This document shows positions 1 through 8,853 of a stretch of DNA of 64,000 bases, one piece after another. Position numbers and translations under genes: made by a program. The DNA is from CAZWKQ01 sp964634005. GTDB taxonomy: Bacteria; Bacteroidota; Bacteroidia; Bacteroidales; JACABE01. Location: NCBI GenBank assembly GCA_964634005.1, contig CAZWKQ010000001.1, positions 186,001-250,000 of the forward strand, written 5' to 3'. The first letter of the stretch is position 1. Every line of letters starts with the position of its first letter. The notes beneath the pieces are model-generated. The model saw nothing but the letters and a program-made list of their open reading frames with translations, made no database searches and was not told the DNA's origin.

Positions 1-1240
1 CTGCAACCTGTGCGGTAAAAGCCTTAGTGGAAGCTACACCTATTTCAGGACCAGCATGTGTAAACGAGCCTGTATGAGAAGCTCTTGCAATGGAAGAACC
101 TACAACATTACAAATTCCATAAATAAATGCTCCCTGCGATTTTGCAAGCTCAATAGCAGCAAGAGTATCGGCAGTTTCTCCCGATTGAGAAATAGCTATA
201 ACTATATCATCAGGATAAATAAGAGGCTTACGATAACGAAACTCCGATGAATATTCAACTTCAACAGGAATACGGGCCAACTCCTCGAACAAATACTCGC
301 CCACAAGACCTGCATGCCACGATGTTCCGCAGGCAGTTATTATTATTCTTCTTGCTTTTAAAAATTTATCTTTATGATCAATAATACCTGCCAATGATAT
401 ATAACTAATATCTTTTTGAATTCTTCCTCTGCAGCTGTCTCTTATTGTTTTGGGTTGTTCGAAAATCTCCTTTAACATAAAGTGGTCATAACCTTCTTTT
501 TCAAGTTGACTTAAATTCATTTCCAACTTGTGAATCAATGGAGTTTTCTCGACATTGCTTATGGTTTTAACTTTCAATTCTTCACCTCTTCTCAAAATTG
601 CTATCTCTTCATCATCAAGATAAACAACATTTTTGGTATATTCAACTATAGGTGTTGCATCCGAGGCAAGGAAGAAATCATCTTCTCCTATCCCTATAAC
701 CAAAGGACTTCCTTTGCGAGCTGCTATCAATGTATTAGGATCATCTTTTGATATAATTACTATTGCGTACGCACCAATAACCTGATTTAATGCAAGTTGA
801 ACAGCATCGAAAACAGAAATATTGTTTGTTTCCTTTATATATTCAATTAATTGTATTAATACTTCTGTATCGGTATTACTTTGAAATACATATCCGTTTT
901 TAATTAACTCCTCCTTCAAAACGGCATAATTTTCGATTATTCCGTTGTGTATAAGAGCTAAATTTTCTGATTGGGAAAAATGAGGATGAGCATTTACATC
1001 ATTGGGTTCGCCGTGAGTAGCCCAACGAGTATGAGCTATACCTATTGTTCCGCTTATATCTTTACCTTTAACAAAATTTTCAAGATCGGCTACTTTTCCT
1101 TTTGTTTTATAAACATTCAGCTTATTATTCAATATTGCAATACCGGCACTGTCATATCCTCTGTATTCTAAACGGTGAAGACCTTTTATCAGTATCGGAT
1201 ATGCTTCACGTGGACCTATATAACCTACTATACCACACAT
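1..1240 (-). CDS. glmS: Glutamine--fructose-6-phosphate aminotransferase GlmS (C-terminus cut by window edge)
   Basis: GlmS converts fructose-6-phosphate and glutamine to glucosamine-6-phosphate, the first committed step to UDP-GlcNAc for peptidoglycan and LPS. The frame is open from the ATG at 1238-1240 to the left edge, about 413 of the roughly 610 residues usual for the family. The protein begins MCGIVGYIG, so Cys2 becomes the N-terminal nucleophile of the class II glutaminase domain. Near residue 300 the first SIS (sugar isomerase) domain starts with ACGTSWHAG and continues with SQSGETADT and STKAFTAQ, all standard GlmS signatures. The second SIS domain lies outside the window. It is the last visible gene of a three-gene minus-strand operon, 24 bases after the DUF4270 gene. 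No glmS ribozyme would be expected in this phylum and none is seen. Identification is secure. Confidence 0.96.
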   Translation of the reverse strand, partial: MCGIVGYIGPREAYPILIKGLHRLEYRGYDSAGIAILNNKLNVYKTKGKVADLENFVKGKDISGTIGIAHTRWATHGEPNDVNAHPHFSQSENLALIHNGIIENYAVLKEELIKNGYVFQSNTDTEVLIQLIEYIKETNNISVFDAVQLALNQVIGAYAIVIISKDDPNTLIAARKGSPLVIGIGEDDFFLASDATPIVEYTKNVVYLDDEEIAILRRGEELKVKTISNVEKTPLIHKLEMNLSQLEKEGYDHFMLKEIFEQPKTIRDSCRGRIQKDISYISLAGIIDHKDKFLKARRIIITACGTSWHAGLVGEYLFEELARIPVEVEYSSEFRYRKPLIYPDDIVIAISQSGETADTLAAIELAKSQGAFIYGICNVVGSSIARASHTGSFTHAGPEIGVASTKAFTAQVA

Positions 1241-1264
1241 ATTTAAATAGATTTTGGTTAATAT

Positions 1265-2626
1265 TTATTTTATTAAGGTATATTTAATTTCAAGTTTCAA
1301 TCTGTCAGAAAATGTTTTATCCGTTCCTCTCATTATCAATCTGTTAGCGGTAGTTCTACGAGAATCAATTAACATTACAAGACCATAATCGGTATCGGTT
1401 GTATTGAGCATATATTGAATATATCGCGTTATCCTGATACGATATTCTCTTTTGGAAGAATTGTAATTAGCATCAAAGAACGATGAGCCTTCGTCGATAT
1501 AATCGGGCAAAAATGCTGTTTTACCGCTTGAGAGTTTTCTTAAGAGTGTCAAAAGCTTAGGAGGAGTATTATTGTCATTAACATCAATATTACTAAGCAC
1601 CAATACAGCCTCATTTATAACGACTTTCCTGTCTTTAACCCAGTTTCTCAAATAAGGTAATTTTAAGTTTATTTTTACACCTCCCATCGATTGAAGATAT
1701 AATTGTTTAAATCCTTCAGTTGTATCGGCCGGCATTCCTATACCCAATTGTTTTTTTAAATCCAAAGAGGCATTTGAATAACCATAATGATTAAAATTAG
1801 TAAATTTCGAGCATTTGTCATTTATTACAAATATATATTTTTTTTGTGTTGTATCGCCTGAATTTTTGTAATAAATTGTTAAATCTGCTAAAGTTGAATT
1901 CAAATTAAAATAAAGTATCGCCCCCTTGTTGGTTTGAGTTGTTGATAATGGCAATGCTTTGATAAAAAGTCCCTTGAAATAGTCTGTAAACTTATCGTTA
2001 TCGATTAAATTGGCAGTACCTGCATTTAATAGTTTATTACCGAAATATGAGTTTAACTTTATTTGCAATAATGGAGGATATTTTACTCCGTTTATCGATA
2101 CACTGTCCTTTGGAGCAGGTGTAAATACAAGGTCTCCAAGCTCATTAACATCGTCATAATTTAAAACCTTGTCGGAATAATAAACACTGTCAATATAAAT
2201 CTTTTCGCTAACCTCGTAAATCTTAATGTGTTGTTTGTCCAATTTAGTAGTAATATCGTTGTATGTATAACTGCCTGAATAAGGCAATTTCAGAATCACC
2301 GAATCAAGCACGGGGTTATTTCCGAAGTCAACGTTATTATTGGATAATCTGATTTGAGTGAAAATTGAAGCAGAGGTAGTGCCAAAAATAGGGTCGTTGT
2401 AAGTTCCTAACAAGTTTAAAGAGTAATTATCCGTTCTTAACGAGTCGTCGATTAAGGAATAAGCAAACACGGTAGATGTATCGGAATATGCTACGCCTAA
2501 TTTCTCGCTTTGAGGTTGCAAATCAAGCCCGATTAAATCCGGTTCTTCGTCGCATGAATTAAGTAATATTGCAAAAAACGATAAAATCAGAATAATTGCA
2601 AAGTGGTAATTTTTCAAAGTTTTCAA
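1265..2626 (-). CDS. DUF4270 family lipoprotein
   Basis: 453 residues with a lipoprotein signal: hydrophobic segment about 9-21, then LLNSC with the lipid-bearing Cys25. The residues after the Cys are acidic (DEEPD), which in Bacteroidota often marks surface-exposed lipoproteins; that placement is inferred. The body is rich in beta-strand patterns, with recurring phrases such as VLDSVILKLPY and VVINEAVLVLSN that resemble two related halves. I recognise it as the DUF4270 family, restricted to Bacteroidota and of unknown function. It lies 17 bases after the GT5-like gene and 24 bases before glmS, an arrangement I believe recurs in the phylum and suggests a link to amino-sugar or glycan metabolism. 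Family assignment is good; function is not known. Confidence 0.82.
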   Translation of the reverse strand: MKTLKNYHFAIILILSFFAILLNSCDEEPDLIGLDLQPQSEKLGVAYSDTSTVFAYSLIDDSLRTDNYSLNLLGTYNDPIFGTTSASIFTQIRLSNNNVDFGNNPVLDSVILKLPYSGSYTYNDITTKLDKQHIKIYEVSEKIYIDSVYYSDKVLNYDDVNELGDLVFTPAPKDSVSINGVKYPPLLQIKLNSYFGNKLLNAGTANLIDNDKFTDYFKGLFIKALPLSTTQTNKGAILYFNLNSTLADLTIYYKNSGDTTQKKYIFVINDKCSKFTNFNHYGYSNASLDLKKQLGIGMPADTTEGFKQLYLQSMGGVKINLKLPYLRNWVKDRKVVINEAVLVLSNIDVNDNNTPPKLLTLLRKLSSGKTAFLPDYIDEGSSFFDANYNSSKREYRIRITRYIQYMLNTTDTDYGLVMLIDSRRTTANRLIMRGTDKTFSDRLKLEIKYTLIK

Positions 2627-2643
2627 AAGTTTATTTGTTAAAT

Positions 2644-3468
2644 TTAAACTACAACAGACTCTTTCGCCATTACTTCATCGTAAAAGTCCGAATATGCATC
2701 AATATAATTATCATTGTTTTGGTAAGTTAATAAAGGCTTTCCCGATTTTAAAGCATAAGAAAGAACTTCGCTATTTATACTCTGACTGCCTAAAATAATT
2801 CCGTCCGAAAAATCGATAGCGGCTTTCATAATTCCTGCATAATCGGGTGTTTTATAATGCTTGAGCTCTTTGTTTGTAATTCCGGGTAATTTTATTTTCT
2901 GAGCGAAATTTTTATTTAATTCTCCCTTAAAATCGTCGTCATAAAGCGAAATAACTACTTTAGTATCAGAAAACAAAGGGTTATCCTTATAAGCTTTTTT
3001 GATGTAAAGCGGAGTAAGCGATGTAAACCATCCGTGGCAATGGATAAGCTCAGGTGACCAACTTAATTTTTTGGCAGTTTCAATAACGCCTCTGGCAAAG
3101 AATATTGCCCTTTCGTCATTATCTTCAAAAAAGACATTATTTTTATCGTAAAATTGAGCTTTACGCTGAAAATAATCTTCGTTATCAATAAAATATATCT
3201 GCATACGTGCAGTTTGAATAGAAGCAACTTTAATTATTAATGGATGGTCGTGATCGTTAATAATCAAGTTCATTCCCGAAAGCCTGATAACTTCGTGAAG
3301 CTGATTTCTTCTTTCGTTTATATGCCCGTAACGCGGCATAAATGTTCTTATTTCTTTCCCTTTTTCCTGTATTCCCTGAGGAAGATACCTCCCTATTCTC
3401 GACATGTGATTTTCTTCAAGATAGGGTGTAATTTCTTGATTTACAAACAATATCCTGCCTTTGGTCAT
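2644..3468 (-). CDS. GT5-like starch/glycogen synthase N-terminal domain protein, probably non-catalytic
   Basis: 274 residues matching only the N-terminal Rossmann half of GT5 glycogen/starch synthases: an opening strand RILFVNQEITPY, LPQGIQEKGKEIRTFMPRYG at about 29-48, and the IHCHGWFTSLTPLYIK stretch that corresponds to the synthase H-x-H-D-W region. The whole C-terminal GT1 half, with the nucleotide-sugar E-x7-E region, is absent. The KxGGL motif that binds ADP-glucose is replaced by ENHMS around residue 20. True glycogen synthases are about 470 residues or longer, so glycogen synthesis is unlikely; a binding or regulatory role is my inference. First gene of the operon with DUF4270 and glmS, and preceded by a convincing promoter. 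Confidence 0.82.
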   Translation of the reverse strand: MTKGRILFVNQEITPYLEENHMSRIGRYLPQGIQEKGKEIRTFMPRYGHINERRNQLHEVIRLSGMNLIINDHDHPLIIKVASIQTARMQIYFIDNEDYFQRKAQFYDKNNVFFEDNDERAIFFARGVIETAKKLSWSPELIHCHGWFTSLTPLYIKKAYKDNPLFSDTKVVISLYDDDFKGELNKNFAQKIKLPGITNKELKHYKTPDYAGIMKAAIDFSDGIILGSQSINSEVLSYALKSGKPLLTYQNNDNYIDAYSDFYDEVMAKESVVV

Positions 3469-3494
3469 TTTATAATATTTTTTATTTTTCTTTG

Positions 3495-3525
3495 CAAAGG
3501 TAATGATTTTTAATTAAGTAATCAA
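3495..3525 (-). promoter_or_regulatory. Bacteroidota-type promoter for the GT5-like/DUF4270/glmS operon
   Basis: On the minus strand TTG (3523-3525) is followed by exactly 20 bases and then TACCTTTG (3495-3502). This matches the -33 TTG / -7 TAnnTTTG architecture of the Bacteroidota primary sigma factor. The -7 box lies 26 bases upstream of the ATG of the first gene. Fit is by eye. Confidence 0.65.
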
Positions 3526-3607
3526 TTATTCAATTGTTAAACCTAATCTAAAATTTTAATTAATAACCAAACGAGCAAATTATTACAATATTGCATGGCT
3601 GCAAATA

Positions 3608-5020
3608 CTATCTGTCGGTTGGGGGCAGTGCATCGAGAGTATTATAAGTAAAAAAGATTGTTTTGTTTTTTACAATATTGAATTTAAAATTTTCAGACTT
3701 AACCTGAGATGAAGAAGAGTATGCCCTGAATTGAATATCGTTTTCGCCTTCGGGTAAATAAACCCTTGTGTAGCAAATATTATAAGGTATTGTTTGCCAG
3801 TTTCTTGTATCGGCTTTTTCGGTCAATGCATTTAAAATCCCAATAGCTGAACCCAAATCTTCGTTTTCTTTTCTGGCAGCAGCTTCTATGGCTTTTTTTG
3901 TTGCTAATCTTAATATTGAGTTACCCATTTCTCTGAGCATGCGGTCGTTTAAAGTCTTGAATGCTATTCCGTTGATATCCTGAGCCGTTTCAAGAGTGTA
4001 GGTTTTATCGTTGCTCAATATCTCAGCTCTTGTAAATATTGGTTTTCTTTCGAGATATTTCGGAAAAGCTATTCTCAAAAAACTAAGTTTTGCAAAGCCC
4101 GATTTTTCTTTATCGCTTTTATCGCCAATAAATATCGGAAACGACATCCCGTATTGTTCGTTAGCAAAGGTAACCCAACCATCATTATTCCCTGTTTTCG
4201 AAAAATTAATACTCCATTCCGACTTTACAGGCCCTAAGCCGTTATGCCATAAAAAAACAAGTTCTCCTCCCTGATTTGCCTGATGTTCGTACTTCATATT
4301 AAATTTTTGTTCATAAAACCTCAGTTCCTCCATAAATCCGGTTCTGTATGCAGCTCTTAAAAGGTCCTTTTTCAACTGCTCGGGTGCCTGAAGGTTGAAG
4401 TTTTTCGAATAAGAGTTTTCATAAACATTCAAAGCATTTCTGTATGCTATAAATGCATCGTTATATTCTCTGTTTGCATCGTATATCAAGCCCATAACAA
4501 TATGAGCAAAAGCGTCATCCTGATAGCGGTTTTTATGGTCGGGATACTTGTCGTTAAGTTGATTTAACTTTTCGTTTATTTTGCGTACTTCAACAAGAGC
4601 TTCCCTGTTTTTACCAAGACTAAGATAATTGAGTGCTTTATAATAATTAACCAAAACAACTTCAAAATCTTCAGGTTTGTAGGGCTTTACCGAAGGATTT
4701 GATACCAAAGCCAAAGCTTCAAGACCTAAGTTTTTTTGCTGATCTTCAATAATTCTGTCGGCTTCCTCAAAAGCTGCATTACTCTCGTTATAATTCTTGC
4801 TTATCCAGTCAATCCAACCTTTGTTAAACAGGTATAAAACCTTGTTTTTGTTTTTCTTGCTTTTGTCTTTTTCAAGTATTTCCTTAGCTTTAGGTATATC
4901 ACCCGTTGAAACATATGATTGAAACTTAATATTTTGTTGGTAATATGTTGCACAGGAATTAAGTAAAATAAAAATTAAAAAATATAATCCAAACCTCAGA
5001 ATTTTGTAATTAGCCCTCAT
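3608..5020 (-). CDS. COG3014-family lipoprotein with TPR-like repeats
   Basis: 470 residues with a lipoprotein signal ending LLNSC (Cys23). Residues about 30-230 are helical and TPR-like, including KGWIDWISKNYNESNAAFEEA, YYKALNYLSLGKNREALVEV and YNDAFIAYRNALNVY. The C-terminal half is a beta-rich domain with a helix rich in Ala and Lys (ATKKAIEAAARKENEDLG). This layout matches the COG3014 lipoproteins that commonly sit next to lpoB-like genes. It lies downstream of lpoB on the same strand, separated by 103 bases containing a strong hairpin, so expression relative to lpoB is probably reduced by termination. A role in peptidoglycan synthase activation or envelope maintenance is inferred only from the neighbour. 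Confidence 0.75.
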   Translation of the reverse strand: MRANYKILRFGLYFLIFILLNSCATYYQQNIKFQSYVSTGDIPKAKEILEKDKSKKNKNKVLYLFNKGWIDWISKNYNESNAAFEEADRIIEDQQKNLGLEALALVSNPSVKPYKPEDFEVVLVNYYKALNYLSLGKNREALVEVRKINEKLNQLNDKYPDHKNRYQDDAFAHIVMGLIYDANREYNDAFIAYRNALNVYENSYSKNFNLQAPEQLKKDLLRAAYRTGFMEELRFYEQKFNMKYEHQANQGGELVFLWHNGLGPVKSEWSINFSKTGNNDGWVTFANEQYGMSFPIFIGDKSDKEKSGFAKLSFLRIAFPKYLERKPIFTRAEILSNDKTYTLETAQDINGIAFKTLNDRMLREMGNSILRLATKKAIEAAARKENEDLGSAIGILNALTEKADTRNWQTIPYNICYTRVYLPEGENDIQFRAYSSSSQVKSENFKFNIVKNKTIFFTYNTLDALPPTDR

Positions 5021-5059
5021 CCTTTACGCAGAATTAATTATTATTAATAATAAACTCAA

Positions 5060-5104
5060 AAAATGCCGACAAAATTGAAATATCTGTTATTTTGTCGGCA
5101 TTTT
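5060..5104 (-). terminator. Strong rho-independent terminator or attenuator after lpoB
   Basis: A perfect 16-bp inverted repeat (AAAATGCCGACAAAAT at 5060-5075 and its complement at 5089-5104) with a 13-base loop. Read on the minus strand the stem ends in a T run. It stands between lpoB and the COG3014 gene on the same strand, with no recognisable TAnnTTTG box between it and the downstream start, so it may act as an attenuator. Confidence 0.8.
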
Positions 5105-5123
5105 GTAATATGTTATGATTTTC

Positions 5124-5714
5124 TTAGTTTGAAATTACTTTTTTAATTTCTTTATCACCAATCCAAACGATTTCATTAGTTTCGATATTAGTAAGTTCGA
5201 GATTTATCTTATAACTTACTACTTTATCTTTATTAAACGAATCTACGGTAGAATTAATACTTCCTTGCATAATAAAATCGGCACCGAGTTCTCTACCCCA
5301 TCTTTTTGTAGTTTCAGGCGAAGCATAATCCTGCTGATCGGCTCTTTCGCCTCTTAGTTGCTCTCTTTTATCTCCGGCTTGAACCAATCTTACTCTGCGA
5401 TCTTTTAAAAATGCTCTTTCGATGTCCTTTATGAAAGTTTCGGCACTTATATGCTCGCTGGTTTTATTGTTTATTAATCCTACTATAACAACAGGCCTTT
5501 TACCGTCGTTTTCTTTTTGATATTCCGATAACCAGGCTTCATTTAATACCTGTGCAATCATAGCATCTGCTGTCATCTTTGCATCGCTGTCATTCCATCT
5601 TCCGCTTAAATCGAATTGCTGGTCGGGCGATACTCTTCTTACCTCGCGTGTAGGCGTACAGGAAATTGTTGCTATTACAAGCAATACTAATGCTAATTTG
5701 AAAATATTTTTCAT
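5124..5714 (-). CDS. lpoB: Penicillin-binding protein activator LpoB-like lipoprotein
   Basis: 196 residues. The signal sequence ends in TISC, with Cys19 as the predicted lipidation site. The mature protein carries the LpoB/CsgG-like fold signatures: FDLSGRWNDSDAKMTADAMI at about 39-58, PVVIVGLINNKTSEHI, FIKDIERAFLKDRRVRLV, then GRELGADFIMQGSI and YKINLELTNIETNEIVWIGDKEI at the C-terminus. In Enterobacteria LpoB is an outer-membrane lipoprotein that activates PBP1b; the same target here is an extrapolation. It is the first gene of the pair with the COG3014 lipoprotein. A TATCTTTG box on the minus strand at 5780-5787 could be its promoter -7 element, though no good -33 box was found. Confidence 0.85.
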   Translation of the reverse strand: MKNIFKLALVLLVIATISCTPTREVRRVSPDQQFDLSGRWNDSDAKMTADAMIAQVLNEAWLSEYQKENDGKRPVVIVGLINNKTSEHISAETFIKDIERAFLKDRRVRLVQAGDKREQLRGERADQQDYASPETTKRWGRELGADFIMQGSINSTVDSFNKDKVVSYKINLELTNIETNEIVWIGDKEIKKVISN

Positions 5715-5883
5715 AAAATAATTTTTTGAATTTTTAAACTTTTACAATATTTTTCAATTGCTTTTTACAAATATTATGCCAAAGATAAGCATTTTAATCA
5801 CATTTGACTAACAAAATCGAAAAAAAATTGACAATTAAATTATTTTGAACGAATATGATATTAGTTAACAAAAACCTTAATTT

Positions 5884-7257
5884 TTAATTTTTGACAAGTT
5901 TAAATATGCTTTTGTTTTCGGAAATATCTGTAATTTTTACAAAATATATTCCTTTATTCAAATAACTAATATCAATTATATTATTTTCAGGTATTGCAAA
6001 GGAAGATTGAATTATTTTGCCATTAATATCGACAATTTCAACATCTTTTATTATAATATCCGATTTTATTAAAAAAGAATTTTCTGTAGGATTGGGGACT
6101 ATTGTAACTTTATTGTTTTCAAAATTATTTACATAACCCGTACCGTTAAAAATGTAAAGTAAAGAAGTATCGGAATGGCAACCGTTAATATCGGTATATG
6201 CAACCTGGTAATTTCCGGAGGTACTCGGAGCATACATGTTCAAATTAGCATAAGGGATTAATTGGCCATTATAAAACCAATAGCTTCCTGAAGGAGAGGA
6301 AGAAAATAATATTCCGTTATTTAAAGTGATTACGGGTGCAGGTGGGGTTTGGATTACAATAACCAATGCGGAGTCGGAATAAACTGCCGGCGGATTTTGG
6401 CTGGTATCAACAACAAAAGCTTTTACCCATTGAGTTTGAGTCGGATTAATTGATATATTATCGACCGTGACGTTTGGGAAAAGTTCCCAGTAATACTGCA
6501 ATTTGGTATTCAATGCTTTGGAGAATATCTTAATATTATCAATACCCCAATGGTCAAATACATTTGTTGGTGAGGCTATTTCCTGATACCATCTGAAACA
6601 AGTATTATTTGAAACTGCGCTATCGGGGATAGGAACCGAATAACGATTCTATGTATAGTAAGGTCCCATCGGAACATTTCCGCCAAAAGGAGTCCAATAT
6701 CCGCCGCTTCCATAAACATATCCGGGAGAGTTAAATGTTCCTGAAGGGGCAATATCTACTCCGGGGAAATTGTGCCATACATGACCGTTATCAATAGACC
6801 ATTGCAGATGAACACCCTCTGATGGCAAGTCGGGAGTTTCGCAGTTAGTTGCGTTTTGATTTCCTCCGTACTTCATATCCCACTCAACTCTCATATTAGT
6901 ATCTATCGGCATTTCTTTTGTCCTAACCCATCGAGGAGCCATGCCATATCCAAACCATAATACCGCTCCTTCTGCAGGCAAACTTAGCGGAGGACAGGGA
7001 TTATTGAATAATGGTGCCGGATTTACTGTAAATTTTGTCGAATCATAGTTGCCTAAATTAAAATCTTCATAAAAAACCATCAAACCGACCATATTGGCTA
7101 TTTTTAAATTAACTGTATCTCCCTTACAAACAGTGATGGTGTCGTTTAATATTGAATTGTTTGAATTGTATGCCAACACATCAAAACTAATTTGACTGTG
7201 AGATAACATTACATTGAAGCATAAAAAAATCATAATTAACAGTTTTGTTCTTTTCAT
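5884..7257 (-). pseudogene. T9SS-secreted protein with reelin-like domain, interrupted by one in-frame TAG
   Basis: One reading frame of 457 codons is broken only by TAG at 6649-6651 (codon 203). The first part has a signal peptide (to about residue 22) and a jelly-roll region with WFGYGMAPRWVRTKEMPIDTN and SEGVHLQWSIDNG, resembling the start of a reelin sub-repeat. Directly after the TAG, in the same frame, come VPIP and CFRWYQEIASPTNVFDHWGIDNI, which look like the end of the same sub-repeat. An Ig-like segment follows, then a type A T9SS sorting domain (IVPNPTENSF to the C-terminus). The stop therefore splits a single domain. Translation ending there would leave a 202-residue product without its sorting signal. 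A TGG to TAG change is plausible from context. A sequencing error or readthrough cannot be excluded. Confidence 0.75.
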
Positions 7258-7320
7258 ATCAAATAATGTTTAATAAATTTCTATTTTGTAATAGACAAAT
7301 TTAACAATAAATAAGTTGTA

Positions 7321-7351
7321 TTTGTACAAATTATTAAAAAAATTAATTTTG
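7321..7351 (+). promoter_or_regulatory. Consensus Bacteroidota promoter for the flippase gene
   Basis: TTTG (7321-7324), a 19-base spacer, and TAATTTTG (7344-7351) match the -33/-7 consensus of Bacteroidota exactly. The start codon is 18 bases beyond the -7 box, so the leader would be very short. The intergenic region is shared with the divergent interrupted secreted-protein gene. Confidence 0.7.
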
Positions 7352-7368
7352 CTTTAAAATTAATTGAA

Positions 7369-8850
7369 TTGAATCCTTTAAAAAAATTAGCCGGACAAAC
7401 TGCTATTTATGGCCTTCCTACTATTGTCGGTCGATTGTTGAATTATTTTTTGGTTCCATTGTACACTCGTGTTTTCACTACTGATGAATATGGTGTTGTT
7501 ACCGAACTTTATGCTTATGTGGCATTTCTGATGGTTATTTTGACCTATGGTATGGAAACTGCCTTTTTCAGATTTTCGCAAAAACACGAAAATAAGGATG
7601 AAGTTTATCAAACATCGGCATTATCATTAATAATAAGTTCGATGTTTTTTATAGTTATTACAATTATGTTTGCCTTCCCAATTTCAAGGACTATGGGATA
7701 TGCATCAAATAGCGAATACATTGTATGGTTTGCATTAATTTTGGGCTTGGATGCAGTAACATCAATTCCTTTTGCATTATTACGAATCCAAAACAAAGCA
7801 AAACGTTTTGCAATAATAAAATCTGTAAATATAACTCTTCAAATCGGGTTAAACTTATTCTTTATACTTTTATGCCCATGGTTGTCAAAAAATGTTGGTA
7901 ATGTTTTTATTCAAAACATTTTACGATATATTTATTCGCCCGAAATAGGAGTTGGTTATATTTTTATATCAAATTTACTTGCCAGTATTGCAACATTTTT
8001 TCTATTATCGCCCGAACTCGAAAAAATTAAGTGGAAAATTAATAAAGAGCTTTGGAAACAAATGTTTTACTATGCTTTCCCGATAATGATATGGGGCATG
8101 GCCGGAATTGTAAACGAAACATTCGACCGTATTCTGCTGAAACATCTAATTCCGGCAGACCAAAATCCTATGTCACAGTTGGGTATTTACGGAGCCTGTT
8201 ATAAAGTGGCTATTATAATGACATTATTTATCCAGACATTTAAGTTTGCTGCCGAACCTTTCTTTTTTGCTCAGGAAGGTAAAAAAGAAGCAAAGCAAAT
8301 TTATGCCGATGTGATGAAATATTTTGTTATAATTTGTACGATAATTTTTGTTGTTGTAACCGTATTTATCGACTTTGTAATCCTATTTGTAGGTAAAGAC
8401 TTTCGTCTAGGAATAAACGTGGTTCCCATATTGCTTTTAGCAAACTTGTTTCTGGGAATATTTTATAACTTATCTATTTGGTACAAAATTACTGACCAAA
8501 CACGTTTTGGTGCTTATATCTCATTAATTGGCGCTGCAATTACTTTGCTTTTAAACTTTTTGCTTGTACCCGTTTACGGATATATGGGAGCAGCATGGGC
8601 TACATTAATTTGCTATTTCTCAATAATGTTTATATCATACGTTTTGGGACAAAAATATTACCGAATAAACTATCAAACAGGGAAAATACTTTTTTATATA
8701 CTGTTTGCAGTTTTAATTTATTTTGCCAGCAATTTCTTAAAGCTAAAAGAACTTCATTTGCAAATCGGTTTAAACTTTGTTTGGATAACTTTTTTTATTT
8801 CCACAGTCTTAGTTTTCGAGAGAAAAGAGCTTAAAAAACTATTTTTATAG
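7369..8850 (+). CDS. Polysaccharide flippase, Wzx/MATE-like (MOP superfamily)
   Basis: 493 residues with about 12-14 hydrophobic segments. The N-terminus LKKLAGQTAIYGLPTIVGRLLNY and the LVPLYTRVFTTDEYGVV stretch are typical of oligosaccharide flippases that move undecaprenyl-linked sugars across the inner membrane. The C-terminal half carries the second membrane bundle (INVVPILLLANLFLGIFYNL, GAAITLLLNFLLVPVYGYMGAA). I use a TTG start at 7369 because it gives the usual short N-terminus and sits just after a consensus promoter; no ATG precedes it in a sensible place. It stands alone, 45 kb from the polysaccharide locus at the right, and meets mobA tail to tail (3 bases apart). It ends in TAG. 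Confidence 0.88.
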   Translation: MNPLKKLAGQTAIYGLPTIVGRLLNYFLVPLYTRVFTTDEYGVVTELYAYVAFLMVILTYGMETAFFRFSQKHENKDEVYQTSALSLIISSMFFIVITIMFAFPISRTMGYASNSEYIVWFALILGLDAVTSIPFALLRIQNKAKRFAIIKSVNITLQIGLNLFFILLCPWLSKNVGNVFIQNILRYIYSPEIGVGYIFISNLLASIATFFLLSPELEKIKWKINKELWKQMFYYAFPIMIWGMAGIVNETFDRILLKHLIPADQNPMSQLGIYGACYKVAIIMTLFIQTFKFAAEPFFFAQEGKKEAKQIYADVMKYFVIICTIIFVVVTVFIDFVILFVGKDFRLGINVVPILLLANLFLGIFYNLSIWYKITDQTRFGAYISLIGAAITLLLNFLLVPVYGYMGAAWATLICYFSIMFISYVLGQKYYRINYQTGKILFYILFAVLIYFASNFLKLKELHLQIGLNFVWITFFISTVLVFERKELKKLFL

Positions 8851-8853
8851 CAG

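Noticed and set aside
2644..3468. True glycogen synthase (glgA)
   Set aside because: The C-terminal GT1 half and the KxGGL motif are missing.
5884..7257. Genetic code with TAG read as an amino acid
   Set aside because: At least four neighbouring intact genes (flippase, TackOD1 protein, REC-PAS kinase, thiL) end in TAG at the expected family length, so TAG works as a stop here.
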